Positions 29,471-38,709 of a DNA stretch of 64,000 nucleotides are shown here, one piece after another. The translations under genes and the position numbers were made by a program. The DNA is from Bacteroidaceae bacterium (GTDB lineage Bacteria > Bacteroidota > Bacteroidia > Bacteroidales > Bacteroidaceae). Under the pieces are notes generated by a model. The model worked only from the letters and a program-made list of their open reading frames with translations, did no database searches and was not told where the DNA came from. The stretch is from contig JAFXEF010000053.1 in the NCBI GenBank assembly GCA_017520935.1, positions 102,217-166,216 on the forward strand, written 5' to 3'. Within the stretch, counting starts at the first letter, position 1. Each line of letters opens with the position of its first letter.

Positions 29471-29480
29471 AAAATTGGAG

Positions 29481-29537
29481 CCTCCCCAACCCCTCCCAAG
29501 GAGGGGCTTCCCGTCATCGCGGAAGGGGTTGAGGAGG
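29481..29537. repeat. CT-rich/GA-rich inverted element upstream of ackA
   Basis: CCTCCCCAACCCCTCCC followed by AAGGAGGGG (29481-29506) faces GGAAGGGGTTGAGGAGG (29521-29537). The arms can pair over about 17 bases around CGTCATCGC-like spacer. It starts 10 bp from the ackA ATG. The rest of the 29538-29694 gap shows no gene. Confidence 0.65.
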
Positions 29538-29694
29538 ATTATTTGTTTGTTAATACTTTGATATTCTTTTTATTTCAGTACTGTCCGAGTCACCCATCCT
29601 TGGGCCGATGTGGAAGGAGCATCGATTGCGACGACTGCCGATTTATCGGCACCAAGGAGTGCAGCGGAGCAGCTTTTATTGGGGAAAGCCGTTC

Positions 29695-30702
29695 TTACTT
29701 TGCTGCCTGTGCCTGACAAGCGGTGATGGCCACCATGTTATATACGTCATCGATAGAGCAACCACGTGAGAGGTCGTTCACGGGACGCGCGATACCCTGC
29801 AGAATGGGACCGATAGCCTCGGCACCGCCCAAGCGCTGTACGAGCTTATAGGCAATGTTGCCTACCTCGAGTGTGGGGAATACGAGTACGTTAGCCTTGC
29901 CGGCAATCTCAGAACCGGGAGCTTTGCTGGCACCTACAGAGGGGACGAGAGCGGCATCGGCCTGCAACTCACCGTCAATCTTAAGGTCGGGAGCCAATTC
30001 CTTGGCCAAGCGCAGAGCCTCAGTAACCTTGTCTACACACTCATGTTTGGCCGAGCCCTTGGTCGAGAAGCTCAGCATAGCCACGCGGGGATCTCCGATA
30101 CCTGCTACGGCGCGAGCGGTATCGGCACAGCATACGGCAATCTGAGAGAGCTGGGCAGCATCGGGTACGGGAGTCACGGCACAGTCACCCATGATGAGCA
30201 CACCATTCTCACCATACTGCGGGGTCTGGGTAATCATTACGAAAGCGCCTGATACACAGCTGATACCCGGAGCAGTCTTGATAATCTGCAAAGCTGGACG
30301 CAATACGTTACCGGTAGTATTCTGTGCACCAGCGAGCTGACCGTCGGCATCGCCAGCCTTGATGATTAGGCATCCGAGATAGAGCGGATTGGTCACCAGC
30401 TTCTGAGCCTCCTCAGGTGTCATGCCCTTCTTCTTGCGCAGTTCGTAGAGCAGGTTGGCATACTCCTCCTTCTTCGGATGATTCTCGGGATCGATGATGG
30501 TGGCCTTGTCCAGATGGGTGAGTCCCCATTGGGCTGCAAGCCCCTTAATCTCTTCCGGGTTACCGATAATAATCAGGTCGGCTACCTCATCGGCAAGAAG
30601 GCGGTCGGCGGCTTTCAGTGTACGTTCCTCGGTTCCTTCGGGGAGTACGATGCGCTGCTTGTTACTCTTGGCACGCGCAATAATCTGACTTAACAAATCC
30701 AT
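29695..30702 (-). CDS. pta: Phosphate acetyltransferase
   Basis: 335 residues, the short class I form without the N-terminal DRTGG extension. It exchanges acetyl-CoA and phosphate to give acetyl phosphate and CoA for AckA. Seen motifs are KQRIVLPEGTEERTLKAADR at the N-terminus, GAQNTTGNVLRPALQIIKT near 125, VMITQTPQYGENGVLIMGDCAV near 155 (split: VMITQTPQYGENG, VLIMGDCAV), LSFSTKGSAKH near 206, and ANVLVFPTLEVGNIAYKLVQ near 270. It has its own promoter (TACCTTTG at 30753-30746) about 44 bp upstream. With PFOR upstream in the window this is the acetate branch of fermentation. Confidence 0.98.
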   Translation of the reverse strand: MDLLSQIIARAKSNKQRIVLPEGTEERTLKAADRLLADEVADLIIIGNPEEIKGLAAQWGLTHLDKATIIDPENHPKKEEYANLLYELRKKKGMTPEEAQKLVTNPLYLGCLIIKAGDADGQLAGAQNTTGNVLRPALQIIKTAPGISCVSGAFVMITQTPQYGENGVLIMGDCAVTPVPDAAQLSQIAVCCADTARAVAGIGDPRVAMLSFSTKGSAKHECVDKVTEALRLAKELAPDLKIDGELQADAALVPSVGASKAPGSEIAGKANVLVFPTLEVGNIAYKLVQRLGGAEAIGPILQGIARPVNDLSRGCSIDDVYNMVAITACQAQAAK

Positions 30703-30745
30703 AGTACCTTATTTATTAAAATTGTGTATAACATCTAAAGTTTTG

Positions 30746-30753
30746 CAAAGGTA
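30746..30753 (-). promoter_or_regulatory. -7 box of pta
   Basis: TACCTTTG on the minus strand is an exact TAnnTTTG match, 43 bp before the pta ATG at 30702. Confidence 0.65.
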
Positions 30754-30903
30754 CGAATAAACGAGCGAAAACAAAATAAAGCTTGTTTTAATTTTTCACA
30801 TAGCGAGTGTAAGTATATTCACAATCATCGTAAATGTATGGCTTTTTATTAAATCAGGTATAATCACAGTCGAGTGACAAGAAAGAAAATAAGATTAAAT
30901 AAA

Positions 30904-30935
30904 TTTGCGTTTTCTCTTGGCTTGCACTAAATTTG
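30904..30935 (+). promoter_or_regulatory. Promoter of secA
   Basis: TTTG (30904-30907), 20 bp, TAAATTTG (30928-30935): a full match to the Bacteroidetes consensus. It lies 120 bp before the secA ATG. Confidence 0.75.
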
Positions 30936-31055
30936 CACTTTAATACGGCAATATTGTCAGTGGCTGTGACAAAAAAGCGACACTGCCATGCAAATTACTC
31001 ATTGGCATCATTGTTGTGATAAAATAGCATAGATGAATAATAAAAATAATAATAT

Positions 31056-34000
31056 ATGGGATTTAATGAACTAATAGGAAAGTTGTTCGGTAACAAGAAC
31101 ACGCGCGACATGCGTGAAATACAACCGTGGGTGGAGAAAGTGAAGGCTGCCTACCCCGCGATAGAGAAACTGAACAACGATGAGCTGCGTGCCAAGACGC
31201 AGGAGCTGAAAGAACGCATCAAGCAGTCGGCCACTGAGGAGAATGCCAAGATTGCCGAACTGAAAGCGAAGGTAGAAGAGACCGAAATAGAGGAGCGCGA
31301 GCAGCTCTTCAACGAGATAGACAAATTAGAGACTGCTGTGCTGGACAAGTACGAAGTGGTGCTCGACGAGATTCTGCCCGAAACATTCGCCATCGTGAAG
31401 GAGACCGCACGCCGCTTCACCGAAAACGAGGAGGTGGTGGTGACGGCAACCGACATGGATCGTACGCTGGCTGCCACAAAGGATTTCGTGCGCATCGAGG
31501 ACGACAAGGCTATCTACACCAACCATTGGGAAGCTGGCGGCAACGACACCGTGTGGAATATGATACACTACGATGTACAGCTCTTCGGTGGTGTGGTACT
31601 GCACAAGGGTAAGATTGCCGAGATGGCAACAGGTGAGGGTAAGACCCTCGTGGCTACACTGCCCGTATTCCTCAATGCATTGACAGGTAACGGTGTACAC
31701 GTGGTGACTGTGAATGACTACCTCGCCAAGCGTGACTCGGAATGGATGGGGCCGCTCTATATGTTCCACGGGCTTTCGGTCGACTGTATCGACAAGCACC
31801 AGCCCAACTCGGAGGCTCGCCGTCAGGCTTACCTCGCCGATATTACCTTCGGTACGAACAATGAGTTTGGCTTCGACTACCTGCGCGACAACATGGCTTC
31901 TTCGCCTGCCGACCTCGTACAGCGCCGTCACAACTACGCCATCGTTGACGAGGTGGACTCGGTATTGATTGACGATGCCCGTACCCCGCTCATCATCTCA
32001 GGCCCTGTCCCCAAGAAGGGTGACCAACTGTTCGAGGAGTTGCGTCCTCTCGTGGAGCGTCTCGTGGAGGCACAGAAGCGCCTCGCTACCCAGCTCCTTG
32101 CCGAGGCCAAGCGCCTTATCCCCTCAGAGAAACAGGAAGAAGTGGAAGCAGGTTTCCTCGCCCTCTTCCGCAGCCATAAGGCACTGCCCAAGAACAAGCC
32201 TCTCATCAAGTTCCTCAGCGAACCGGGTATCAAGACCGGTATGCTCAAGACCGAGGCTATCTACATGGAACAGAACAACCGCCGCATGCCCGAAGCCGTA
32301 GAGCCACTCTACTTTGTCATCGACGAGAAGATGAACAGCGTAGACCTCACCGACAAGGGTATCGAGCTCATCACCGGCAACGCTGCCGACCCCACACTCT
32401 TCGTGCTCCCCGACATCGCTTCGGAGATGGCCGCCATCGAGAACAGTGGTTTGGAGGGCGACGAACTGCTGATGAAAAAGGATGAACTCTTCACCAACTA
32501 TGCCGTGAAGAGCGAACGCGTACATACCATCAACCAGCTGCTCAAGGCCTACACCATGTTCGAAAAGAACACTGAGTACATCGTGACCGAACAGGGCGAG
32601 GTGAAGATTGTAGACGAGCAGACAGGCCGTATAATGGAGGGTCGCCGTTATAGCGACGGCTTGCACCAAGCCATCGAGGCCAAGGAGCGTGTGAAGGTAG
32701 AGGCTGCCACGCAGACCTTCGCCACCATCACCCTGCAGAACTACTTCCGCATGTACCACAAGCTGTCGGGTATGACCGGTACGGCCGAAACCGAGGCCGG
32801 CGAGTTGTGGGACATCTACAAACTCGACGTGGTGGTAATCCCCACCAACCGTCCCATTGCACGTAACGACATGAACGACCGCATCTACAAGACCCAGCGC
32901 GAGAAGTACAATGCCGTGATTGAAGAGGTGGATAAAATGGTGGCCGAGGGACGTCCCGTACTCGTAGGTACCACATCGGTAGAGATCAGCGAGCTCTTGA
33001 GCCGCATGCTCACCATGCGCAAGATACCTCACCAGGTATTGAACGCCAAGCTGCATCAGAAAGAGGCCGATATCGTAGCCAAGGCAGGACAGAGTGCCAT
33101 GGGTACGGTTCACGTCGCTACTGACGGACGAGGCTTCAGCGAGAGGAATGCTGCCATAAATTACCAGACACGCATAGAGGTAGAAGCAGCCCAGAAGGAG
33201 AAACGTGAGATTCGTGAAGCTACCGGACTTCTCAAAGTAGAAGAGCGTATGCTGGGTACTGTAACTATCGCCACCAATATGGCGGGTCGTGGTACCGACA
33301 TCAAGCTCTCTGACGAAGTGAAAGCTGCCGGTGGTTTGGCCATCATCGGTACCGAACGTCATGAGAGCCGCCGTGTTGACCGCCAGTTGCGCGGACGTGC
33401 AGGCCGTCAGGGTGACCCGGGTTCGTCTGTATTCTTCGTGTCATTGGAAGATAACCTCATGCGACTCTTCGCTGCCGACCGCATCTCCAGCGTGATGGAC
33501 AAGCTCGGTTTCGAGGAGGGCGAGATGCTTGAGCACAAGATGATATCCAAGAGCATCGAGAACGCGCAGAAGAAGGTCGAGGAGAACCACTTCGGCACAC
33601 GTAAGCACCTGCTCGAGTATGATGACGTGATGAACAAGCAGCGTACGGTCATCTACACCAAACGTCGCCACGCCCTCATGGGCGAGCGCATCGGCATGGA
33701 CCTTGCTAACATGATTTGGGACCGCTGCGAGAGCATCATCGAGAACAACGACTACGAAGGCATCCGTCTGGAACTCTTCCGTGTGATGGCACTCGAATGC
33801 CCCTTCACCGAGGAGGACTTCCGCAACAAGAAGACACCCGAGCTGGCCGAGCAGGCTTTCAATGCCGCTATGACCAACTTCAAAGGCAAGATGGATCGCT
33901 TGGCACAGATTGCCAACCCTGTCATCAAGCAGGTGTACGAGAACGAAGGCATGCGCTACGAAAATATCCTCGTCCCCATCACCGACGGCAAGCGCCTGTA

Positions 34001-34514
34001 TCAGATTCCCGTCAACCTCAAGGCCGCCTACGAGAGTGAGTGCAAGGAGGTAGTCAAGAGTTTCGAAAAGGCCATCATGCTCCACGTCATCGACGATGCA
34101 TGGAAGGAGAACCTGCGCGAACTCGACGAGCTGAAGCACTCTGTGCGCAACGCCAGCTACGAACAGAAAGACCCGCTGCTGATTTATAAGTTAGAGTCGG
34201 TAAACCTCTTCGACGCGATGGTCAATAAAATCAACGACAAGACACTCTCTATCCTCATGCGCGGACAGATTCCTATGCGCGAACCCGAGCAAGTGCGCGA
34301 AGCACCTATCGAGACTCGCGCACAACGTCGCCAGCAGCAGTATCAGGAGAACCGCACCGAGCTGGGCGACCGCAACCAGCAGGCGGCAGCACAGCACGAC
34401 ACCCGCACCCAACGTCGCGAGCCCGTACGTGCCGAGCATACCGTAGGACGTAACGACCCCTGTCCGTGCGGTAGCGGCAAGAAGTTCAAGAACTGCCACG
34501 GGAAGAACTTATAA
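31056..34514 (+). CDS. secA: Preprotein translocase ATPase SecA with internal insertion
   Basis: 1152 residues. SecA drives preproteins through SecYEG at the inner membrane. Walker A is in [14 protein letters not shown] (near residue 190) and the DEAD-like box is [15 protein letters not shown] (near 298). The second motor domain has [14 protein letters not shown] (near 738) and [21 protein letters not shown]. The C-terminus is the zinc-binding [17 protein letters not shown]. The extra segment near residues 350-430 is usual for Bacteroidetes. Less usual is an insertion of 51 residues (about 682-732) just before [15 protein letters not shown]. It opens with [11 protein letters not shown], which looks like a diverged copy of that motif. 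The frame is intact and codon use looks native. SecA is essential, so the protein must tolerate it. Confidence 0.96.
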   Translation: MGFNELIGKLFGNKNTRDMREIQPWVEKVKAAYPAIEKLNNDELRAKTQELKERIKQSATEENAKIAELKAKVEETEIEEREQLFNEIDKLETAVLDKYEVVLDEILPETFAIVKETARRFTENEEVVVTATDMDRTLAATKDFVRIEDDKAIYTNHWEAGGNDTVWNMIHYDVQLFGGVVLHKGKIAEMATGEGKTLVATLPVFLNALTGNGVHVVTVNDYLAKRDSEWMGPLYMFHGLSVDCIDKHQPNSEARRQAYLADITFGTNNEFGFDYLRDNMASSPADLVQRRHNYAIVDEVDSVLIDDARTPLIISGPVPKKGDQLFEELRPLVERLVEAQKRLATQLLAEAKRLIPSEKQEEVEAGFLALFRSHKALPKNKPLIKFLSEPGIKTGMLKTEAIYMEQNNRRMPEAVEPLYFVIDEKMNSVDLTDKGIELITGNAADPTLFVLPDIASEMAAIENSGLEGDELLMKKDELFTNYAVKSERVHTINQLLKAYTMFEKNTEYIVTEQGEVKIVDEQTGRIMEGRRYSDGLHQAIEAKERVKVEAATQTFATITLQNYFRMYHKLSGMTGTAETEAGELWDIYKLDVVVIPTNRPIARNDMNDRIYKTQREKYNAVIEEVDKMVAEGRPVLVGTTSVEISELLSRMLTMRKIPHQVLNAKLHQKEADIVAKAGQSAMGTVHVATDGRGFSERNAAINYQTRIEVEAAQKEKREIREATGLLKVEERMLGTVTIATNMAGRGTDIKLSDEVKAAGGLAIIGTERHESRRVDRQLRGRAGRQGDPGSSVFFVSLEDNLMRLFAADRISSVMDKLGFEEGEMLEHKMISKSIENAQKKVEENHFGTRKHLLEYDDVMNKQRTVIYTKRRHALMGERIGMDLANMIWDRCESIIENNDYEGIRLELFRVMALECPFTEEDFRNKKTPELAEQAFNAAMTNFKGKMDRLAQIANPVIKQVYENEGMRYENILVPITDGKRLYQIPVNLKAAYESECKEVVKSFEKAIMLHVIDDAWKENLRELDELKHSVRNASYEQKDPLLIYKLESVNLFDAMVNKINDKTLSILMRGQIPMREPEQVREAPIETRAQRRQQQYQENRTELGDRNQQAAAQHDTRTQRREPVRAEHTVGRNDPCPCGSGKKFKNCHGKNL

Positions 34515-34520
34515 AACGAG

Positions 34521-34619
34521 TTGAAAGATAGAAGATGAAAGTTGAAAGTCGCTTACAAGATAGGAATAAGAAGATGAGAGTTGCTTCTAAACTTTCATCT
34601 TTCATCTTCCATCTTTCAA
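34521..34619. repeat. Inverted heptad element, 4 + 4 units, overlapping a gene start
   Basis: Left arm 34521-34548: TTGAAAG, ATAGAAG, ATGAAAG, TTGAAAG. Right arm 34592-34619: CTTTCAT, CTTTCAT, CTTCCAT, CTTTCAA. The spacer is 43 bp. The arms are nearly exact reverse complements. The right arm is coding for the lipoprotein that follows. Confidence 0.85.
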
Positions 34620-35560
34620 CTTGCCTCCTCCTCACCTCCTGCTCCGAGGTGCTCTACCTCTCCGTGGAGCAGATGATACCACCCGAGATAATGCCCAAGT
34701 ACGGAGCGGGCAGTGTGGGGGTGGTCAACAACTTCAGCGCAAACAACGTCATTGTCATCAACGAGGATGCCCTCATCTATCCCTGCAATGCCGACTCGGT
34801 AAAGGAGCATATAGCCCTCAGCTTTGCCGATGCCGGCATGCTTGACAGAGTAGTAGTGCTCGACTCGCTTCTGTATCATCCCGACAGTGTGGCTCCCCAC
34901 ATCCTCACACAGGAAAAGGTCAATGCCCTCTGTGAAAGGTTAGAGGTGGATATGCTCTATTCCATCGATTACGCCTGCGTCACCATCAATCGCGCACCAC
35001 GCACTATCGGCCGCCCCATGAATGCCTACCTCTGTTCGCGCATCTATACCCCCGACAAAGACACCATATCAGGCACAGCCACCATTGACAAGAAAATCGT
35101 GGATTCTTGGGCCTACGACACGGCGCAGGTGCATGAATATATGCCCCTGGTTCCTCATTTATTGGCCGAGACAGCCATAGAGGCCTATTTCCCGAAATGG
35201 AAGGAGCGCGAGCGCGTGTTCTATTTCGACCGCCTCAACTATGCCTTGCGCGAAGCCAAGGTGTACGTAGGTGAAGGTAACTGGGATGCTGCTGCCGAAC
35301 AGTGGCGTTCACTATCCACCAGCAAGAGCCGCAACCAACGCTATATGGCCGCCTACAACATGGCGCTCTATTACGAGATGACCGACAGCATAGACGAAGC
35401 CATAGCCCAACTCGAACAGGCCAAGTCACTGGCTGTCATGGCCGACAAGCAAGGCAACTCCATACAACTCATCGACACTGCTCTCGCGGACAAATACCGC
35501 GAAGTGCTCATCAACCGTAAAAAAGAGATAGCTCGCCTCGAAGCGTATATCCGCGAATAG
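34574..35560 (+). CDS. Lipoprotein of unknown function (resembles DUF6340)
   Basis: 328 residues from the ATG at 34574; an in-frame ATG at 34535 lies inside the repeat arm and would place 13 charged residues before the signal peptide. The signal reads MRVASKLSSFIFHLSTCLLL and ends in the lipobox LTSC. Nine of its hydrophobic-core residues (LSSFIFHLS) are encoded by the right arm of the heptad element. The mature part begins SEVLYLSVEQMIPPEIMPKYGAG, a TamA/LpoB-like beta-alpha region (VGVVNNFSANNVIVIN), and ends in TPR-like helices (NWDAAAEQWRSLSTSKSRNQRYMAAYNMAL...). Bacteroidales relatives are annotated as DUF6340; the role is unknown. It follows secA by 59 bp. Confidence 0.75.
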   Translation: MRVASKLSSFIFHLSTCLLLTSCSEVLYLSVEQMIPPEIMPKYGAGSVGVVNNFSANNVIVINEDALIYPCNADSVKEHIALSFADAGMLDRVVVLDSLLYHPDSVAPHILTQEKVNALCERLEVDMLYSIDYACVTINRAPRTIGRPMNAYLCSRIYTPDKDTISGTATIDKKIVDSWAYDTAQVHEYMPLVPHLLAETAIEAYFPKWKERERVFYFDRLNYALREAKVYVGEGNWDAAAEQWRSLSTSKSRNQRYMAAYNMALYYEMTDSIDEAIAQLEQAKSLAVMADKQGNSIQLIDTALADKYREVLINRKKEIARLEAYIRE

Positions 35561-35646
35561 AGTCTTCTCGACGTATCTACACCTATAGCTTTATTGCAGC
35601 CGCTCAGCATAAAAATCATGCATTTCCTTTTTTTCGCTCGCTGAGA

Positions 35647-35678
35647 TTTGGCATTTCGTTTGGTTTGCACTAAATTTG
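35647..35678 (+). promoter_or_regulatory. Promoter of parC
   Basis: TTTG (35647-35650), 20 bp, TAAATTTG (35671-35678), a full consensus match 27 bp before the ATG at 35706. Confidence 0.75.
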
Positions 35679-35705
35679 CCTTATTAAAGCAATACCTTAC
35701 ACTCC

Positions 35706-38393
35706 ATGAGCGAAGAAGATTTCAACAAGGCCGACGAGGCGGAAAATGCCGAAGAACTTACCGAAGGTGTCGAAGCCGGACACAGCGAGGGTAATTACCA
35801 CCCCGTGAAAGACAAGGGAGATGACGACACCGTGAAGTACCAGCTCTCGGGAATGTACCAGAACTGGTTTCTCGACTATGCCTCCTACGTTATCCTTGAG
35901 CGTGCCGTACCCCATATCAACGACGGATTCAAGCCTGTGCAACGACGCATCCTGCACTCGATGAAGCGCCTCGATGACGGACGCTACAACAAGGTAGCCA
36001 ACATCGTGGGTCATACGATGCAGTTCCACCCCCACGGCGATGCCTCCATCGGTGATGCACTCGTGCAGTTGGGACAGAAGGACCTGCTCATCGACTGTCA
36101 GGGAAACTGGGGCAATATCCTTACGGGCGACTCAGCTGCCGCACCACGTTACATCGAGGCACGCTTGTCGAAGTTTGCCCTCGAAGTGGTGTTCAACCCC
36201 AAGACCACGGAGTGGAAGCTCTCCTATGACGGCCGCAACAAAGAGCCTATCACCCTGCCGGTGAAGTATCCTTTGCTACTGGCTCAGGGTGTCGAGGGTA
36301 TTGCCGTAGGCCTGTCATCAAAGATTCTTCCTCACAACTTCAATGAGCTGTGCGATGCTGCCATCAGCTACCTCAAGGGGGAGGAGTTTGCGCTCTACCC
36401 CGACTTCCAGACGGGCGGCTTCATCGACGTGGCCCGCTACAACGACGGCGAGCGTGGCGGTGCAGTGCGCGTACGTGCCCGCATCAACAAGTTAGACAAC
36501 AAGACATTAGCCATCACCGAGATACCCTACGGAAAGACCACGTCGACCCTCATCGAATCCATACTCAAGGCCGCCGAGAAGGGCAAGATCAAGATACGCA
36601 AGGTCGATGACAACACGGCTGCCGAGGTAGAGATTCTCGTACATCTGGCTCCGGGCGTGTCATCGGACAAGACCCTCGACGCACTATATGCCTTCACCGA
36701 TTGCGAGATAAGCATCTCGCCCAACTGTTGCGTCATCGACGACAACAAGCCCCACTTCCTCGGCGTGAGCCACGTATTGCGCAAGTCGGTGGACAACACG
36801 CTCAGCCTTCTCCGTCAGGAATTAGAGATACGCAAGGGCGAGCTCCTTGAGCAACTGCACTTCGCCTCCTTGGAGCGAATCTTCATCGAGGAGCGCATAT
36901 ATAAGGACAAGAAGTTCGAGCAAGCCCCCACGATGGATGCCGCCTGCGAACACATCGACGAGCGCCTGACACCCTACTACCCCACCTTCGTGCGTGAGGT
37001 CACCAAGGACGACATCCTCAAGCTGATGGAAATCAAGATGGCCCGCATCCTCAAGTTCAACAAGGACAAGGCTGACGAGCTCATTGCCCGTACCCGTGCC
37101 GAGATTGAGGAGATCGACAAGGAACTCTCCGACATGGTAGGCGTTACCATCCGCTGGTTCACCATGCTCAAGACCAAGTACGGTGCCGCCTTCCCCCGCA
37201 AGACCGAGTTGCGCAACTTCGAGAATATCGAGGCAGCCAAGGTCATCGAGGCCAACGAGAAACTCTACATCAACCGTGAAGAGGGCTTCATCGGCACCTC
37301 GCTCAAGAAGGACGAGTTCGTCTCCAACTGCTCGTCCATCGACGACGTCATCCTCTTCTACAAGGACGGACGCTACAAGATCGTGCGCGTGGCCGAGAAG
37401 ATGTTCGTCGGGCCAGGCGTACTGCACGTGGGCATCTACAAGAAGAACGACAAGCGCACCATATATAACGTAGTGTACCGCGACGGACGTGGCGGTCCCC
37501 ACTACATCAAGCGCTTTGCCGTCACCGGCACCAACCGCGACCGCGAGTACAACCTCACCCAAGGCAAGCCCGGCTCACGCATCGCCTACTTCACCGCCAA
37601 CCCCAATGGCGAGGCCGAGGTCATCAAGGTACAGCTCAAGCCCGTACCCAACCTGCGCAAGACCGTCATCGAGAAGGACTTCAGCGAGATTGGTATCAAG
37701 GGGCGCGCCTCGATGGGCAACCTGCTCACCCGCCTCGAGGTGCAGCGCATCGGGCTCAAGTCACACGGAGCCTCCACGCTCGGTGGCCGAAAGGTATGGT
37801 TCGACCGCGACATCCTGCGCCTCGACTTCGACGGACACGGCGAATACCTGGGCGAGTTCCACAGCGACGACCGCATCCTCGTGGTACTCAAGAGCGGCGA
37901 GTTCTACCTCACCGACTTCGATGCCAACAACCACTACGAGCCCGACATCCTCTGCATCGAGAAGTACAACCCCGATAAGGTATGGACAGCCATCGTAAAG
38001 AACGCCTCGCAGAAGGGCTTCTACTACATCAAGCGCTTCACGATGGAGGCCACGGCTAAGAAGAACACCTTCGTTGACGAGCACAAGGACAGCAGCCTCG
38101 CCCTACTCACCTGCGAGATGTATCCGCTCATCCAGGTCAACTTCGGTGGGGGCGACAGCTTCCGCGAACCGCTCGTCATCGATGCCGAGGAGTTTGCCCT
38201 CATCAAGGGATTCAAGGCCATAGGCAAGCGCGTCACCAACTTCGAGGTCGCCGCCATCGAGGAACTGGAGTCCACTCGCCGTCCCGAGCCCGAAGCCACC
38301 GAGCAGCCCGAAGAGCCGGAGACAACCGTTGAGGAGACAGACATCCCCGAGGAGACAGCAAGCGAGCAGCTCAACCTGTTCACGGAGGAGTAA
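35706..38393 (+). CDS. parC: DNA topoisomerase IV / gyrase subunit A family protein
   Basis: 895 residues. It is the DNA breakage-reunion subunit. The winged-helix region has HTMQFHPHGDASIGDALVQL, and the catalytic Tyr is Y149 in AAPRYIEARLS. A coiled-coil/tower region follows, with a C-terminal beta-pinwheel from about residue 520. No GyrA box (QRRGGKG-like) is seen in the pinwheel, which favours ParC over GyrA. The N-terminal 35 residues and C-terminal 40 residues are acidic and look disordered (PEPEATEQPEEPETTVEETD). The subunit B gene is not in this window. A terminator at 38419 follows directly. Confidence 0.9.
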   Translation: MSEEDFNKADEAENAEELTEGVEAGHSEGNYHPVKDKGDDDTVKYQLSGMYQNWFLDYASYVILERAVPHINDGFKPVQRRILHSMKRLDDGRYNKVANIVGHTMQFHPHGDASIGDALVQLGQKDLLIDCQGNWGNILTGDSAAAPRYIEARLSKFALEVVFNPKTTEWKLSYDGRNKEPITLPVKYPLLLAQGVEGIAVGLSSKILPHNFNELCDAAISYLKGEEFALYPDFQTGGFIDVARYNDGERGGAVRVRARINKLDNKTLAITEIPYGKTTSTLIESILKAAEKGKIKIRKVDDNTAAEVEILVHLAPGVSSDKTLDALYAFTDCEISISPNCCVIDDNKPHFLGVSHVLRKSVDNTLSLLRQELEIRKGELLEQLHFASLERIFIEERIYKDKKFEQAPTMDAACEHIDERLTPYYPTFVREVTKDDILKLMEIKMARILKFNKDKADELIARTRAEIEEIDKELSDMVGVTIRWFTMLKTKYGAAFPRKTELRNFENIEAAKVIEANEKLYINREEGFIGTSLKKDEFVSNCSSIDDVILFYKDGRYKIVRVAEKMFVGPGVLHVGIYKKNDKRTIYNVVYRDGRGGPHYIKRFAVTGTNRDREYNLTQGKPGSRIAYFTANPNGEAEVIKVQLKPVPNLRKTVIEKDFSEIGIKGRASMGNLLTRLEVQRIGLKSHGASTLGGRKVWFDRDILRLDFDGHGEYLGEFHSDDRILVVLKSGEFYLTDFDANNHYEPDILCIEKYNPDKVWTAIVKNASQKGFYYIKRFTMEATAKKNTFVDEHKDSSLALLTCEMYPLIQVNFGGGDSFREPLVIDAEEFALIKGFKAIGKRVTNFEVAAIEELESTRRPEPEATEQPEEPETTVEETDIPEETASEQLNLFTEE

Positions 38394-38418
38394 TCACATA
38401 TATTCGAATAAAAACGGG

Positions 38419-38447
38419 AAGCAGGGAACTCGCGTGGTTCCCTGCTT
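38419..38447 (+). terminator. Terminator of parC
   Basis: AAGCAGGGAAC (38419-38429) pairs perfectly with GTTCCCTGCTT (38437-38447) around a 7-nt loop. Confidence 0.8.
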
Positions 38448-38656
38448 TCGTCTGTGTCTTATGCGAGAGATTACGGGGCATGTTATGAAACTTCTTTTTC
38501 CCATTCTCCACTTATTTGTTTTTATTGGTGTCCGATAAAAAGTTTATTCCGGCGAATGATGATAGTCGCAAGGTGTCCGAAACTTGACATGCAACATGGG
38601 AGGGAACTACTGCCTGGAGATGCTTTTTCTATACTTTTGTAAAATATATATAATAA

Positions 38657-38682
38657 GAGAGGAGCGATGACTCGCTCCTCTC
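38657..38682 (-). terminator. Terminator of alaS
   Basis: GAGAGGAGCGA (38657-38667) pairs perfectly with TCGCTCCTCTC (38672-38682) around TGAC. Read on the minus strand it is followed by TTATTATATATATTTT. The same GAGAGGAGCGA stem sequence starts the terminator at 50583. Confidence 0.8.
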
Positions 38683-38709
38683 CTTATAGCTTTCCAGTTT
38701 CGCTAAGCG

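Larger units (their letters stand above)
30703..31055. other. 353-bp divergent intergenic region, pta / secA
   Basis: No open frame worth calling. It holds the pta promoter on the minus strand and the secA promoter on the plus strand. The secA leader from about 30943 to 31055 is long (roughly 110 nt) and AT-rich, with no obvious SecM-like peptide or known riboswitch. Confidence 0.6.
38394..38709. other. 316-bp convergent intergenic region
   Basis: Between parC and alaS, which converge. It holds two terminators, one for each gene. The 38450-38650 part has only short open frames without homology-like features; GGTGTCCGA occurs twice (38529 and 38572 areas). I see no gene in it. Confidence 0.6.

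Noticed and set aside
33099..33251. Intein or intein remnant in SecA
   Set aside because: The 51 residues lack splicing-junction Cys/Ser/Asn patterns and are too short; a local duplication explains it better.
32124..33362. Long open frame (412 codons) antisense to secA
   Set aside because: It is the mirror of a strongly conserved coding sequence and has no family features; such frames arise from codon bias on the opposite strand.
34535..34573. Start of the lipoprotein gene at the upstream ATG
   Set aside because: It would put a charged 13-residue leader before the signal peptide and lies in the repeat arm; the ATG at 34574 gives a normal lipoprotein signal.
38454..38642. 62-codon open frame between parC and alaS
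   Set aside because: Starts inside terminator-flanked DNA, has no recognisable features and a composition unlike the neighbouring genes.
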